64,000 bases of DNA, taken from assembly GCF_014171575.1 (NCBI RefSeq), contig NZ_CP050453.1, positions 62,001-126,000 on the forward strand, written 5' to 3'. This stretch comes from Microbacterium sp. Se63.02b. Lineage in GTDB: Bacteria; Actinomycetota; Actinomycetes; Actinomycetales; Microbacteriaceae. Shown here one piece after another: positions 56,687 to 64,000 of the stretch. The translations under genes were made by a program, and so were the position numbers. Each line of letters begins with the position of its first letter. The first letter of the stretch is position 1. The notes beneath the pieces were generated by a model, which did no database searches, was not told the origin of the DNA, and worked only from the letters and a program-made list of their open reading frames with translations.

Positions 56687-57931
56687 TCAGCCCGCGTCGA
56701 CCTGCGCCTGGATCTCGGTCAGCACGTCCTGTGCCGGCTTCGACTGGAGCTGGCCGAACAGCGACTTGAACGCACCGTCGGCGGCCGACCACTTCGGGTT
56801 CGTCGACGGGTAGAACTGCGCATCGGGCAGCACGTCGAGGAACGGCTTGAGGGCCTCCTCGCCGGAGAGCTGCTCGGCGCCGGACTTGGTGACGGGCAGG
56901 AAGCCCTCCGCCTGCACCCACGGCACGTACACATCGGCCGAGTAGAAGTAGTCGAAGAACTTGGTGATGGCTTCCTGCTTGTCGCCGTCGTTCTCGAACG
57001 CCATCAGCTGGTCCATGACGCCGAGCGTGAACGGCGAGCCGTCCTTCGTGGGGATCGGGACGATCGAGTAGTCCAGGTCGGGGTTGCCCTCGGCGATCTG
57101 CCCGACCGTCGGCGGGAGTCCGACCTGCATGCCGATCTTGCCCTGGACGAAGATGTCCATCAGCGGGGAGCGCTGCGTCGAGCCCGGGTCTGCCTGGGTC
57201 GCGCCGGCATCGATCATCTTCTTGATCTGCTCGGCTCCCACCAGGTTCTCCGGGGTGTCGATCGTGATCTCGGATGCGTCACCGAACGATCCGCCGCCGC
57301 CCCACAGCCACACGGCCGCCTCGGCCTGCGCCTCTTCGGAGCCGAGCGGCATGCCGTAGCCGGCGACGCCGCCGCCGAGGGCCGACACCTTGGTCGCGGC
57401 ATCCAGCAGCGAGTCCCAGTCGGTCGGCGCCTCGACGCCGGCCTGCTCGAGCAGCGCGTTGTTGACGAACAGGGCGCGCGCCGACGCGATCATCGGCAGG
57501 GCGTAGGCGGTGCCGTCGATCTCGGCGTTCTTGAGGAACGACTCCTGGAAGTCGGCATAGGTCTCCTCCGACACGACGTCTTCGGTCGGGTAGAGCAGTT
57601 CGTCGCCGACGAAGCCGGCGAAGGGACCGCCGTTGTAGATGTCGGGGGCCTCTCCGGCCTGGATCTTGGTGGAGACGACTTTCTCGAGGTTGTCCCAGGA
57701 CTGCACTTCGAGCTTGACGTCGATGTCGGGGTTGTCCTTCTTGAACCCCTCGATCACCGTCTCCCAGTTCGCCTTGGTGCCGTCCGAGTAGCTGGGGACG
57801 AGCAGGTCGAGCGTGGTGGATCCGTCTCCGCCTTCGCTGTCTCCGGACGATCCGCCGAACCCGCACGAAGCGAGCGAGAGCGTGGCGACGGCCGCAAGGG
57901 CGGCGGCGCCGTACCGCAGTGACTTCTTCAT
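56687..57931 (-). CDS. sugar ABC transporter substrate-binding lipoprotein
   Basis: 414 residues. Lipobox LASC near residue 22 (TLSLASCGFG), then a family 1 extracellular solute-binding domain (TTLDLLVPSYSDGTKANWET, FKKDNPDIDVKLEVQSWDNL, FVQGKIGMQVGLPPTVGQIA). It heads the importer operon and faces the divergent catabolic genes, so its ligand is probably the sugar those genes degrade. Confidence 0.92.
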   Translation of the reverse strand: MKKSLRYGAAALAAVATLSLASCGFGGSSGDSEGGDGSTTLDLLVPSYSDGTKANWETVIEGFKKDNPDIDVKLEVQSWDNLEKVVSTKIQAGEAPDIYNGGPFAGFVGDELLYPTEDVVSEETYADFQESFLKNAEIDGTAYALPMIASARALFVNNALLEQAGVEAPTDWDSLLDAATKVSALGGGVAGYGMPLGSEEAQAEAAVWLWGGGGSFGDASEITIDTPENLVGAEQIKKMIDAGATQADPGSTQRSPLMDIFVQGKIGMQVGLPPTVGQIAEGNPDLDYSIVPIPTKDGSPFTLGVMDQLMAFENDGDKQEAITKFFDYFYSADVYVPWVQAEGFLPVTKSGAEQLSGEEALKPFLDVLPDAQFYPSTNPKWSAADGAFKSLFGQLQSKPAQDVLTEIQAQVDAG

Positions 57932-58256
57932 GTGTATTGCATTCCTCACTGTGAGTGTCCGCTCCGGGCGGCAGGACCGCTTCGGACGGGGTGTGGTGCA
58001 CAGTCGCAAGCACATCACGCGACAGTGCGTGGTGATCGCCTCGCCAGGTGGCATCCGCGATCGTTCAAGCCGGGGCTCGGGGTTGCTCGACGACGAGGGA
58101 GGTCGACATCGAGGGGTGGAACTTTTCCGATTATTTGTCAAGGCAACAAACAAATCAAGCAGAACGCCTGGTTGTTATCTAATGACGACATACTATGATC
58201 GAATAAGCACGCAAACAATCACAAGTACGCAACAAATCGCTGGAAAGGCCCCCTTC
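57932..58256. promoter_or_regulatory. 325-bp divergent regulatory region with AT-rich direct and inverted repeats
   Basis: No gene is seen. The half nearest the SIS gene is AT-rich. ATTTGT (58133-58138) and ACAAAT (58150-58155) form an inverted repeat; related AACAA(A)TC-type words recur at 58150-58156, 58212-58220 and 58231-58238 in the same orientation. TACTAT at 58191-58196 is a candidate -10 for the plus-strand operon. Both the DeoR and ROK regulators of the locus could act here. Confidence 0.5.
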
Positions 58257-59153
58257 ATGACGGAATCGCTGCCCGGCGCGCACATGCGCGAAGAGCTCTT
58301 CTCCCAGCCCCAGACGTGGGCGACCGCCGCCGACCTCACCGCCGAGCAGGCCCAGCTCCCGGCCGCCGGGACCCGCATCGCGGTCGTCGGCTGCGGCACG
58401 TCGTGGTTCATGGCGCAGTCGTACGCCGCCCTCCGCGAGTCCTCGGGCCAGGGTGAGACCGACGCGTTCGCGGCGTCCGAGGCGTTCATCGATCGCGGCT
58501 ACGACGCGGTCGTCGCGCTGACCCGCTCCGGCACGACGACCGAGGTGCTCGAACTCGTCGAGCGCATCAAGGGGCGGATCCCGACCGTCGGCGTGATCGG
58601 CGACCCGATCTCACCCCTCGTGTCCCTCGTGGACGAGGCGATCCTGCTCCCGTTCGCCGACGAGAAGTCGGTGGTGCAGACGCGCTTCGCGACCACGGCC
58701 CTCGCGCTGTTCCGCGCGTCGCTCGGCGAAGACCTCACCGCGGCCATCGCCGACGCCGAGGCCGTCCTCACCGAGCCGGGAGACGACGAGCTGCGCGATG
58801 CCGAGCAGTACACGTTCCTCGGACGCGGATGGACCATCGGCCTCGCACACGAGGCGGCGCTCAAGCTGCGCGAATCCTCGCAGTCGTGGACCGAGGCCTA
58901 CCCGTCGATGGACTACCGCCACGGTCCGATCGCGATCGCGGCTCCCGGACGCGTCACGTGGCAGTTCGGAGAAGCGCCGGAGGGGCTTCCCGCCCAGGTC
59001 GAGGCCACCGGCGCCCGGTTCGAGCAGCGCGAGATCGACCCTCTCGCCGACCTCGTGCGCCTGCACCGGACGGCGTTGGACCGTGCGGTCGCACGAGGAC
59101 TCGACCCCGACCAGCCCCGCAACCTCACGCGATCCGTCATCCTGGATGCATGA
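58257..59153 (+). CDS. SIS-domain phosphosugar isomerase/deaminase (AgaS/GlmS-C-like)
   Basis: 298 residues with two SIS domains. GCGTSWFMAQSYAALRES and ALTRSGTTTEVLELVERI form the first phosphosugar site; HEAALKLRESSQSWTEAYPS and DYRHGPIAIA the second. Such proteins isomerise or deaminate amino-sugar phosphates (AgaS, GlmS C-terminal half) or deglycate Amadori products (FrlB-like). In this operon, galactosamine- or glucosamine-6-phosphate is the most natural substrate. The ATG at 58257 follows GGAAAGG. Confidence 0.82.
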   Translation: MTESLPGAHMREELFSQPQTWATAADLTAEQAQLPAAGTRIAVVGCGTSWFMAQSYAALRESSGQGETDAFAASEAFIDRGYDAVVALTRSGTTTEVLELVERIKGRIPTVGVIGDPISPLVSLVDEAILLPFADEKSVVQTRFATTALALFRASLGEDLTAAIADAEAVLTEPGDDELRDAEQYTFLGRGWTIGLAHEAALKLRESSQSWTEAYPSMDYRHGPIAIAAPGRVTWQFGEAPEGLPAQVEATGARFEQREIDPLADLVRLHRTALDRAVARGLDPDQPRNLTRSVILDA

Positions 59154-60169
59154 CGCAACCTCGCCAGGAGCCGATCATGATCGACGGTGACGCGGCGGCC
59201 TCCGTTCCCGACGTCGAACGCGATGCCGCGGGTGAGAAGCTCGCCCGCGTGCGCACGCTCGGGGCCGGCGCCCCCGTGCTGGCGTTCGACGTCGGCGGCA
59301 CCGACATCAAATCGGCGCTGTTCGATGCCGAGGGGACGGCGCTCGGCCTGCGACGCACGCCCACCCCGATCGTCGAGGGCGACCGCACGCAGGCACTCCT
59401 CGAGCGTCTGGCCGTGCTCGCCGCCGAACTGCGCGCCGCGCATCCCGACACCGTGCCGCAGGCCGTCGGCCTCGTGGTGCCGGGGATCGTCGACGCGGAT
59501 GCCGGGCTCGGCGTGTTCGCCAGCAACCTCGGCTGGCACGACTCCCCGTTGCGCGACCTCGCATCCGCGCGCCTGGGTCTGCCGGTGGCGTTCGACCACG
59601 ACGTCCGCGCGGCGAGCTGGGCGGAGCGCCAGCTCGGCGGGGCCCGCGACTACGCCGATGCGGTCGTGCTCGTGATCGGCACGGGGATCGCGGGGGCCCT
59701 GCTCGTCGGCGGCGTCCCGTACACCGCGGGCGGGTACGCGGGCGAGATCGGACACTCCCCGATCGCCGACGGACCGATCTGCGCCTGCGGCGCGCGCGGC
59801 TGTCTCGAAGCGGTCGCATCAGCCGGAGCGATCGCCCGCCGCTACCGCGACGCGACCGGCGTCGCACCCGACGGGGCGAAAGACGTCATCGCCAGGGCAG
59901 CCGCAGGCGACCGGGCGGCCGCGGAGATCTGGAACTCCGCGCTCGACGCACTCACCATGTCGTTGGCACAGCTCACGGCAGTCGTCGCGCCGGAGGCCGT
60001 GGTCATCGGCGGCGGCCTCTCCCGTGCCGGCGGTGCGCTGTTCGACGAGCTGCGCGAGCGACTCGCCGCACGGCTGAGCTTCCACCGCATCCCCGCGCTG
60101 GTCCCGGCCGAGCTGTCGGGCAACGCCGGGCTCCTCGGCGCCGCCCTGCGTGCACGGGAGCTCACGTGA
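59150..60169 (+). CDS. ROK family sugar kinase
   Basis: 339 residues from an ATG overlapping the SIS stop (ATGA); a second ATG at 59177 with AGGAG upstream is the alternative. Phosphate-binding AFDVGGTDIKSALFD, catalytic Asp in PVAFDHDVRAASW, GTGIAGALLVGG, and the zinc site GEIGHSPIADGPICACGARG with CLEAV. No DNA-binding domain, so it is a kinase. Expected to phosphorylate the incoming hexose or N-acetylhexosamine. Confidence 0.88.
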   Translation: MTQPRQEPIMIDGDAAASVPDVERDAAGEKLARVRTLGAGAPVLAFDVGGTDIKSALFDAEGTALGLRRTPTPIVEGDRTQALLERLAVLAAELRAAHPDTVPQAVGLVVPGIVDADAGLGVFASNLGWHDSPLRDLASARLGLPVAFDHDVRAASWAERQLGGARDYADAVVLVIGTGIAGALLVGGVPYTAGGYAGEIGHSPIADGPICACGARGCLEAVASAGAIARRYRDATGVAPDGAKDVIARAAAGDRAAAEIWNSALDALTMSLAQLTAVVAPEAVVIGGGLSRAGGALFDELRERLAARLSFHRIPALVPAELSGNAGLLGAALRARELT

Positions 60170-61110
60170 TCCTCACCGTCACCCCCAACCCGGCGCTCGA
60201 CCTGACCTGGCACGTCGACCGGCTCGTGGAGGGCGGCTCGCATCGTGCGGACGCCGGTGCCGCGCGGGCTGGGGGCAAGGGCCTCAACGTCGCGCGTGGC
60301 GCACGCCGAGGGGGCGAAGACGCTCGCGGTCACCACCTCGGGCGGACGCGTCGGCGAGGAGTTCGCGGCCGAGCTCCGAGCCAGCGGCGTTCCGCACGCC
60401 CTCGTCCCTGTCGCCGCGGAGACCCGTCGCAGCATCGCCATCGTCGACGATGCCCTCGGAGACACCACGATCATCAACGAGCGCGGACGGAACCCGGCCG
60501 ATCCGGAGTGGGCGGCCCTGCTCGCCGAGGTGGTCGAGCGGCTGCCCGGTGCCAAGGTCCTCGTCATCTCGGGCAGTGTGCCGCCCGGCGCACCCGACTC
60601 CCTGCTCCCGATGCTCGTCGCGGTAGGGAAGGATGCAGGTGTGCCCGTCATCGTCGACACCTCGGGGCCCGCGCTCCTCCGTGCTTCGGATGCCGGCGCC
60701 ACCGTGCTGAAACCCAACGCGGCCGAACTCGTCGAAGCCACGGGGATCACCGACCCGGTCGAGGGCGCACGGTCGCTGCTCGCCCGCGGCGTCGAGCTCG
60801 TACTGCTGTCACTCGGCGCCGACGGCATGCTCGCGATCACGGCATCCGACGTCGTGCACGCCCGACTCGACGCACCCCTCGCCGGCAATCCCACCGGTGC
60901 CGGCGATGCCGCGGTGGCCGCATGTGCCGTGCTGTACGCCGAGGGGGTACGCGATCCCGAGCGGGTCCTCCGCCGTGCCACGGCCTGGTCGGCCGCCGCC
61001 GTGCTCACCCCGCTCGCGGGCGACATCTCCCGCGCTGGACCACGCTCGAGCAGCAGCTCCACGTCTCACCCCACCCCCACCCCGCTCCGCTCCGGAAGGA
61101 CCCCTCGTGA
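60166..61110 (+). CDS. PfkB family kinase, 1-phosphofructokinase/tagatose-6-phosphate kinase type (two frameshifts)
   Basis: Starts MILTVTPNPALDLTWHVD and has GGKGLNVAR, then a break near 60290-60300 (a GC pair lost from a GCGCGC run). It goes on with AHAEGAKTLAVTTSGGRVGE, LVISGSVPPGAPDSLLPML and the anion-hole/catalytic motif NPTGAGDAAVAACA. A one-base loss near 61030 precedes the end (LEQQLHVSPHPHPAPLRKDP). About 315 residues after repair, normal for the LacC/FruK group. It overlaps both neighbours (ATGA, GTGA). Confidence 0.87.
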   Translation: MILTVTPNPALDLTWHVDRLVEGGSHRADAGAARAGGKGLNVARGARRGGEDARGHHLGRTRRRGVRGRAPSQRRSARPRPCRRGDPSQHRHRRRCPRRHHDHQRARTEPGRSGVGGPARRGGRAAARCQGPRHLGQCAARRTRLPAPDARRGREGCRCARHRRHLGARAPPCFGCRRHRAETQRGRTRRSHGDHRPGRGRTVAARPRRRARTAVTRRRRHARDHGIRRRARPTRRTPRRQSHRCRRCRGGRMCRAVRRGGTRSRAGPPPCHGLVGRRRAHPARGRHLPRWTTLEQQLHVSPHPHPAPLRKDPS

Positions 61111-61945
61111 CCCTCGTCTCCGCTCGCGACCTCGTCTCCGCCGCCTCCCGTGCCGGCACCGGCATCGGTGCGTTCAACGTGATCCACCTCGAAACGGCCG
61201 AAGGGCTCGTGCGGGCCTCCGCGCTCGCGCAGCTTCCCGTCATCCTGCAGATCTCGCAGAACTGCGCCGACTACCACGGCGGCCTCGAGCCCATCGCGCT
61301 GGCCACGATGGCGGTCGCTCGCCGCGCGCAGACTCCCGTGGCGGTGCACCTCGACCATGCGGAGCGCCCGGAACTGGTCGACGAGGCCATCGCGCTGGGC
61401 TTCGGATCGGTCATGTTCGACGGAGGAGCCCTGCCCTACGACGACAACGTCGCGCTGACGGCCTCGGTCGCGGAGCGCGCCCACGCGGCGGGGGTGTACA
61501 TCGAGGGAGAACTCGGCGAGGTGGGCGGCAAAGACGGGGCGCATGCCCCCGAGTGCGCACCGACCCCGACGAGGCGCGCGCGTTCGTCGAGGCGACAGGG
61601 GTCGATGCCCTCGCCGTCGCGGTGGGCTCCTCGCACGCGATGACAGACCGAACCGCATCTCTCGACCTCGACCTCATCGCCCGACTGCATGAGGCGCTGT
61701 CGGTTCCCCTCGTGCTGCACGGGTCGTCGGGGGTCGCGGATGCCGTGATCGCCGACGCCGTGCGTGCAGGCATGACCAAGGTCAACGTGTCGACCCACCT
61801 GAACGGGTTCTTCACGCGGGCGGTGCGCGAGAAGCTCGAGGCCGACCCTCGTCTGGTCGATTCGCGCAAGTACCTCGCCCCTGCGCGTGACGCACTGGCG
61901 GACGAGGCTGCTCGCATGCTCCGGCTCTTCGCACTCGCATCATGA
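61107..61945 (+). CDS. class II ketose-bisphosphate aldolase (GatY/KbaY/Fba-like, one frameshift)
   Basis: Zinc-dependent aldolase. Metal ligands are in VAVHLDHAE; further motifs are GFGSVMFDGGALPYDDNV, IEGELGEVGGKDGAH, LVLHGSSGV and GMTKVNVSTHLNG. A G is missing near 61548 (APGVRTDPDEARAFVEATG after repair). About 280 residues. The GTG start overlaps the kinase stop. Cleaves tagatose- or fructose-1,6-bisphosphate; the context with SIS and PfkB proteins favours the tagatose type, but the two cannot be told apart by eye. Confidence 0.87.
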
Positions 61946-62039
61946 TCGCGCCGCAGCTCTGTACTCCGGTCGTAGGCTTCCCGGCGACGGCTGCGACCTC
62001 GCGCGCAGAGGGCGTCGGGGGCGGCGGAGAAGGAGCACG

Positions 62040-62816
62040 ATGAAACGGGCGGCGCGGCTCAACGCGATCCTCGACCTCCTGGCCGCCAGCGGCGAGGTCA
62101 CGGTGGACGACCTCGTCGAGCGGTTCGGGGCATCGTCGGCCACCACCCGGCGCGACCTCGACTCCCTGGCCGAGCAGCGCCTGCTCACGCGCACCCACGG
62201 CGGAGCGGTCGCGCAGACCGTCGCCTACGAACTGCCGATCCGCTACAAGAGCCACCTGCGCACGCATGAGAAGGCCAGCATCGCGCAGACGGCCGCCGGG
62301 CTGGTCGCACCCGGCATGGTCGTCGGGCTGTCGGGAGGGACGACCACGACGGCGATCGCGGCTGCCCTCGCTGCGCGCGACGACCTCGCGGGCAACGGCG
62401 GCATCACGGTCGTCACGAACGCCGTCAACATCGCCGCCCAGCTCGCCACCCGGCCCGACATCAAGGTCGTGGTCACCGGAGGTGTCATCCACTCACGCAG
62501 CTACGAGCTCGTCGGCCCGTTCGTCGAGCAGCTGCTGCGTGGCGTACGGCTCGACATCGCCTTCATCGGCGTCAACGGGATGGATGCCGCCGCCGGCGCC
62601 ACGACGCAGGACGAGCGCGAGGCCGCCGTGAACCGCATGATGGCAGAGCGCGCCCGCCGGGCCGTCGTGGTTACGGACGGCAGCAAGCTCGGCGTCGAGG
62701 CCTTCTCGACCGTGGGGGGACTCGACCTGTTCCCCACCGTGATCACCGATGCCGGTGCCGACCCCGCGGGGCTCGCCGCCCTCCGTGCCGCGGGATACGC
62801 GGTGCTGGTCGCCTGA
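62040..62816 (+). CDS. DeoR/GlpR family transcriptional regulator
   Basis: 258 residues. DeoR winged helix (VTVDDLVERFGASSATTRRD, RLLTRTHGGAV) and a sugar-phosphate-sensing domain (GLSGGTTTTAIAAAL, VVTNAVNIAAQLA, DIAFIGVNGMDA, VVVTDGSKLG). GGAGAAGGAGC precedes the ATG at 62040. As last gene of the locus it probably senses a phosphorylated intermediate and controls the divergent region near 58 kb. Confidence 0.92.
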   Translation: MKRAARLNAILDLLAASGEVTVDDLVERFGASSATTRRDLDSLAEQRLLTRTHGGAVAQTVAYELPIRYKSHLRTHEKASIAQTAAGLVAPGMVVGLSGGTTTTAIAAALAARDDLAGNGGITVVTNAVNIAAQLATRPDIKVVVTGGVIHSRSYELVGPFVEQLLRGVRLDIAFIGVNGMDAAAGATTQDEREAAVNRMMAERARRAVVVTDGSKLGVEAFSTVGGLDLFPTVITDAGADPAGLAALRAAGYAVLVA

Positions 62817-62832
62817 CGCCGGACACCCCGAA

Positions 62833-62861
62833 GGCCTCGACGTCCCCAGAACGTCGAGGCC
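62833..62861 (+). terminator. hairpin after deoR-type gene
   Basis: GGCCTCGACGT (62833-62843) and ACGTCGAGGCC (62851-62861) form a perfect 11-bp stem with a 7-nt loop, 17 bp after the stop codon. No T run. Confidence 0.7.
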
Positions 62862-63059
62862 CCCTGAGGGCATCGCGGCAGTCGCCGCAGCATCCCCGAG
62901 CAGATGGTGTCCTGTCGTACTCACGCTCCCCAGCGCGCGCGATTCCCCAGATCCGACTGCGCCTCCCTCGCGCCTCTCCCTTCGAGGCCCTTCGCATGGC
63001 ACCTTCCGAAGAACAGGAGCGTCCGGCATCCGTTCTGATACACCGATTGGAGAAAAAGG

Positions 63060-64000
63060 TCAGAATCCGTCGCCGTGGCATTGGAACGGGGCGCTGAGCC
63101 CGGTGTCGATGGTGGCCCTGGCGAGCGCGACAGCCGGTGCCACCCCCTCGGAGAGGCCGGTGTGCACGGCGCTCAGCAGCTCTCCGGCCACGTCATCCGG
63201 TACGGCGACCGGAGCGGCGATCACGCACGACGAGCCCGCGTGCAGCCACACCTGCGTCATGCCCAACGCCTCTTCGCCCCAGCGCACCGACGAGCGTCCG
63301 AGCTCGCACGCGGAGAGGATCACGGTGTCGGGGACGCGCGGGATCAGGTCGACGTCGTAGCCGAAGAGGATGCCGTCGGCCAGCTCGAAGCCCGAGAACA
63401 ACGGGTTGTCCACCGCATGCCTGCCATGCGCCGCGATGTGCAGCACATCGGATCCGGCCGCGAGTTCCGTGACCGCTGCGACTGTCGCGGCCGAGCCCGT
63501 CACGACCGTCGTACCCGAGCCGTTCCAGGCCGACGCGGCACGGTCGACCTCCTCCTCGGCGCGGGCGACACGAGGGCCGGCCGCGAATCCGATGGTCGAC
63601 GGGCGCGTCCGGGTGTGCGCCCGCCCGCTGAGCAACCGCGACACCGAGGTCGCGAGAGTGAACGGGACGCCTGCCATCCTGGCAGCATCGCCCACGGCAC
63701 CCCGCCGAGGGCTCCGGGAACGGTGATAGCCACGTGGTCGGCGGACGACGCGGCGGGGAGCAGCGGTGCGAGCAACGCGGCGTCGAGGAGTCCGAGCCGC
63801 GCGGTGAGGGCCCGCTCCGTCACCGCGCCCATCAGTCCGCCACGGGTCATGGCGGCCATGTCGAGGTCGGCGCGGAGGCCGTCGAGCGCCGTGCGGACCT
63901 TCACCCAAGACAGGTCGACGATCGTCGCTCCCGACGCGGTCACCACCATCCCCTGCAGAGTGGAGCCGGTGAAGACGTAGGAGAGCACCGCGGTGCGGGG
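63060..64000 (-). CDS. CHAT-domain (caspase-like) protein, C-terminal part (one frameshift, start outside window)
   Basis: The minus-strand reading enters from the right edge and ends at 63060. It contains a CHAT peptidase-like domain: DVLHIAAHGRHAVDNPLF gives the catalytic His and VILSACELGRSS the catalytic Cys. Upstream are VAITVPGALGGVPWAMLPGW and, after a one-base loss near 63675, PFTLATSVSRLLSGR. CHAT proteins are cysteine peptidases; many actinobacterial ones carry TPR repeats before the CHAT domain, which would lie outside this window. Substrate unknown. Confidence 0.82.
   Translation of the reverse strand, partial: PHRGALLRLHRLHSAGDGGDRVGSDDRRPVLGEGPHGARRPPRRPRHGRHDPWRTDGRGDGAGPHRAARTPRRRVARTAAPRRVVRRPRGYHRSRSPRRGAVGDAARMAGVPFTLATSVSRLLSGRAHTRTRPSTIGFAAGPRVARAEEEVDRAASAWNGSGTTVVTGSAATVAAVTELAAGSDVLHIAAHGRHAVDNPLFSGFELADGILFGYDVDLIPRVPDTVILSACELGRSSVRWGEEALGMTQVWLHAGSSCVIAAPVAVPDDVAGELLSAVHTGLSEGVAPAVALARATIDTGLSAPFQCHGDGF

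Noticed and set aside
58182..58256. Upstream ATG extending the SIS-domain gene by 25 residues
   Set aside because: The extension has no similarity to the family and overlaps the AT-rich promoter and repeats; the ATG at 58257 has its own GGAAAGG site.

Overview
The window is about 64 kb of very GC-rich DNA from an actinobacterium. The gene families and their order, the frequent GTG/TTG starts and the tight ATGA/GTGA/TGATG overlaps fit a Microbacteriaceae member, most likely Microbacterium; this assignment is an inference from family resemblance. No rRNA, tRNA, CRISPR array or insertion sequence was recognised.

Layout. 1-5.6 kb: Mrp-type multisubunit cation/proton antiporter operon (mrpA with fused MrpB domain, then C, D, E, F, G). 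5.7-12.6 kb, minus strand: an alpha/beta hydrolase, a membrane-anchored penicillin-acylase-family hydrolase, and a TetR / ABC-ATPase-like / YhgE-Pip operon. 12.8-17 kb: GntR regulator, argG, a VapBC pair, a ZIP metal transporter and an FMN-binding split-barrel protein. 17-25 kb: three tandem paralogous secreted proteins (beta-propeller, Fn3-like domain, one, one and three ricin-type lectin domains), each with its own promoter and strong terminator. 25-31.5 kb: a MoxR / DUF58 / VWA operon on the minus strand meeting two convergent plus-strand genes, one of them a TPR-like, Gln-rich BatC-like protein. 31.9-41.8 kb: a trimethylamine-monooxygenase-like flavoprotein, a Pr6Pr membrane protein, a receptor with a degenerate class III cyclase domain followed by an MscS channel with a cyclic-nucleotide-binding domain, an EamA transporter, unknown genes and purA. 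41.8-47.1 kb: lactonase, MFS transporter with a MerR-type promoter, bioY with two operator palindromes, a disulfide oxidoreductase and a DUF427 protein. 47.2-50.4 kb: a glycine betaine/choline-type ABC importer. 50.5-51.6 kb: a small island of lower GC with a secreted protein and a small membrane protein. 51.8-53.3 kb: AI-2E-family permease and chorismate mutase. 53.4-62.8 kb: a sugar locus (ROK repressor, ABC importer, SIS-domain protein, ROK kinase, PfkB kinase, class II aldolase, DeoR regulator) that looks like amino-sugar use through a tagatose-phosphate-type route. 63.1-64 kb: C-terminal end of a CHAT-domain protein.

Sequence quality. About sixteen otherwise ordinary genes are broken by one or more frame changes. 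Nearly all are single-base losses in short G or C runs or two-base changes in GC repeats. The protein continues in the next frame without loss, and the corrected genes again meet their neighbours with perfect ATGA/GTGA overlaps. These are most simply sequencing or assembly errors, so the affected genes are annotated as intact CDS spans with the shift position noted. The most biologically interesting items are the degenerate-cyclase/CNBD-channel pair, the mosaic triplet of lectin proteins, and the YhgE operon with an ABC-like protein that has lost its nucleotide-binding motifs.
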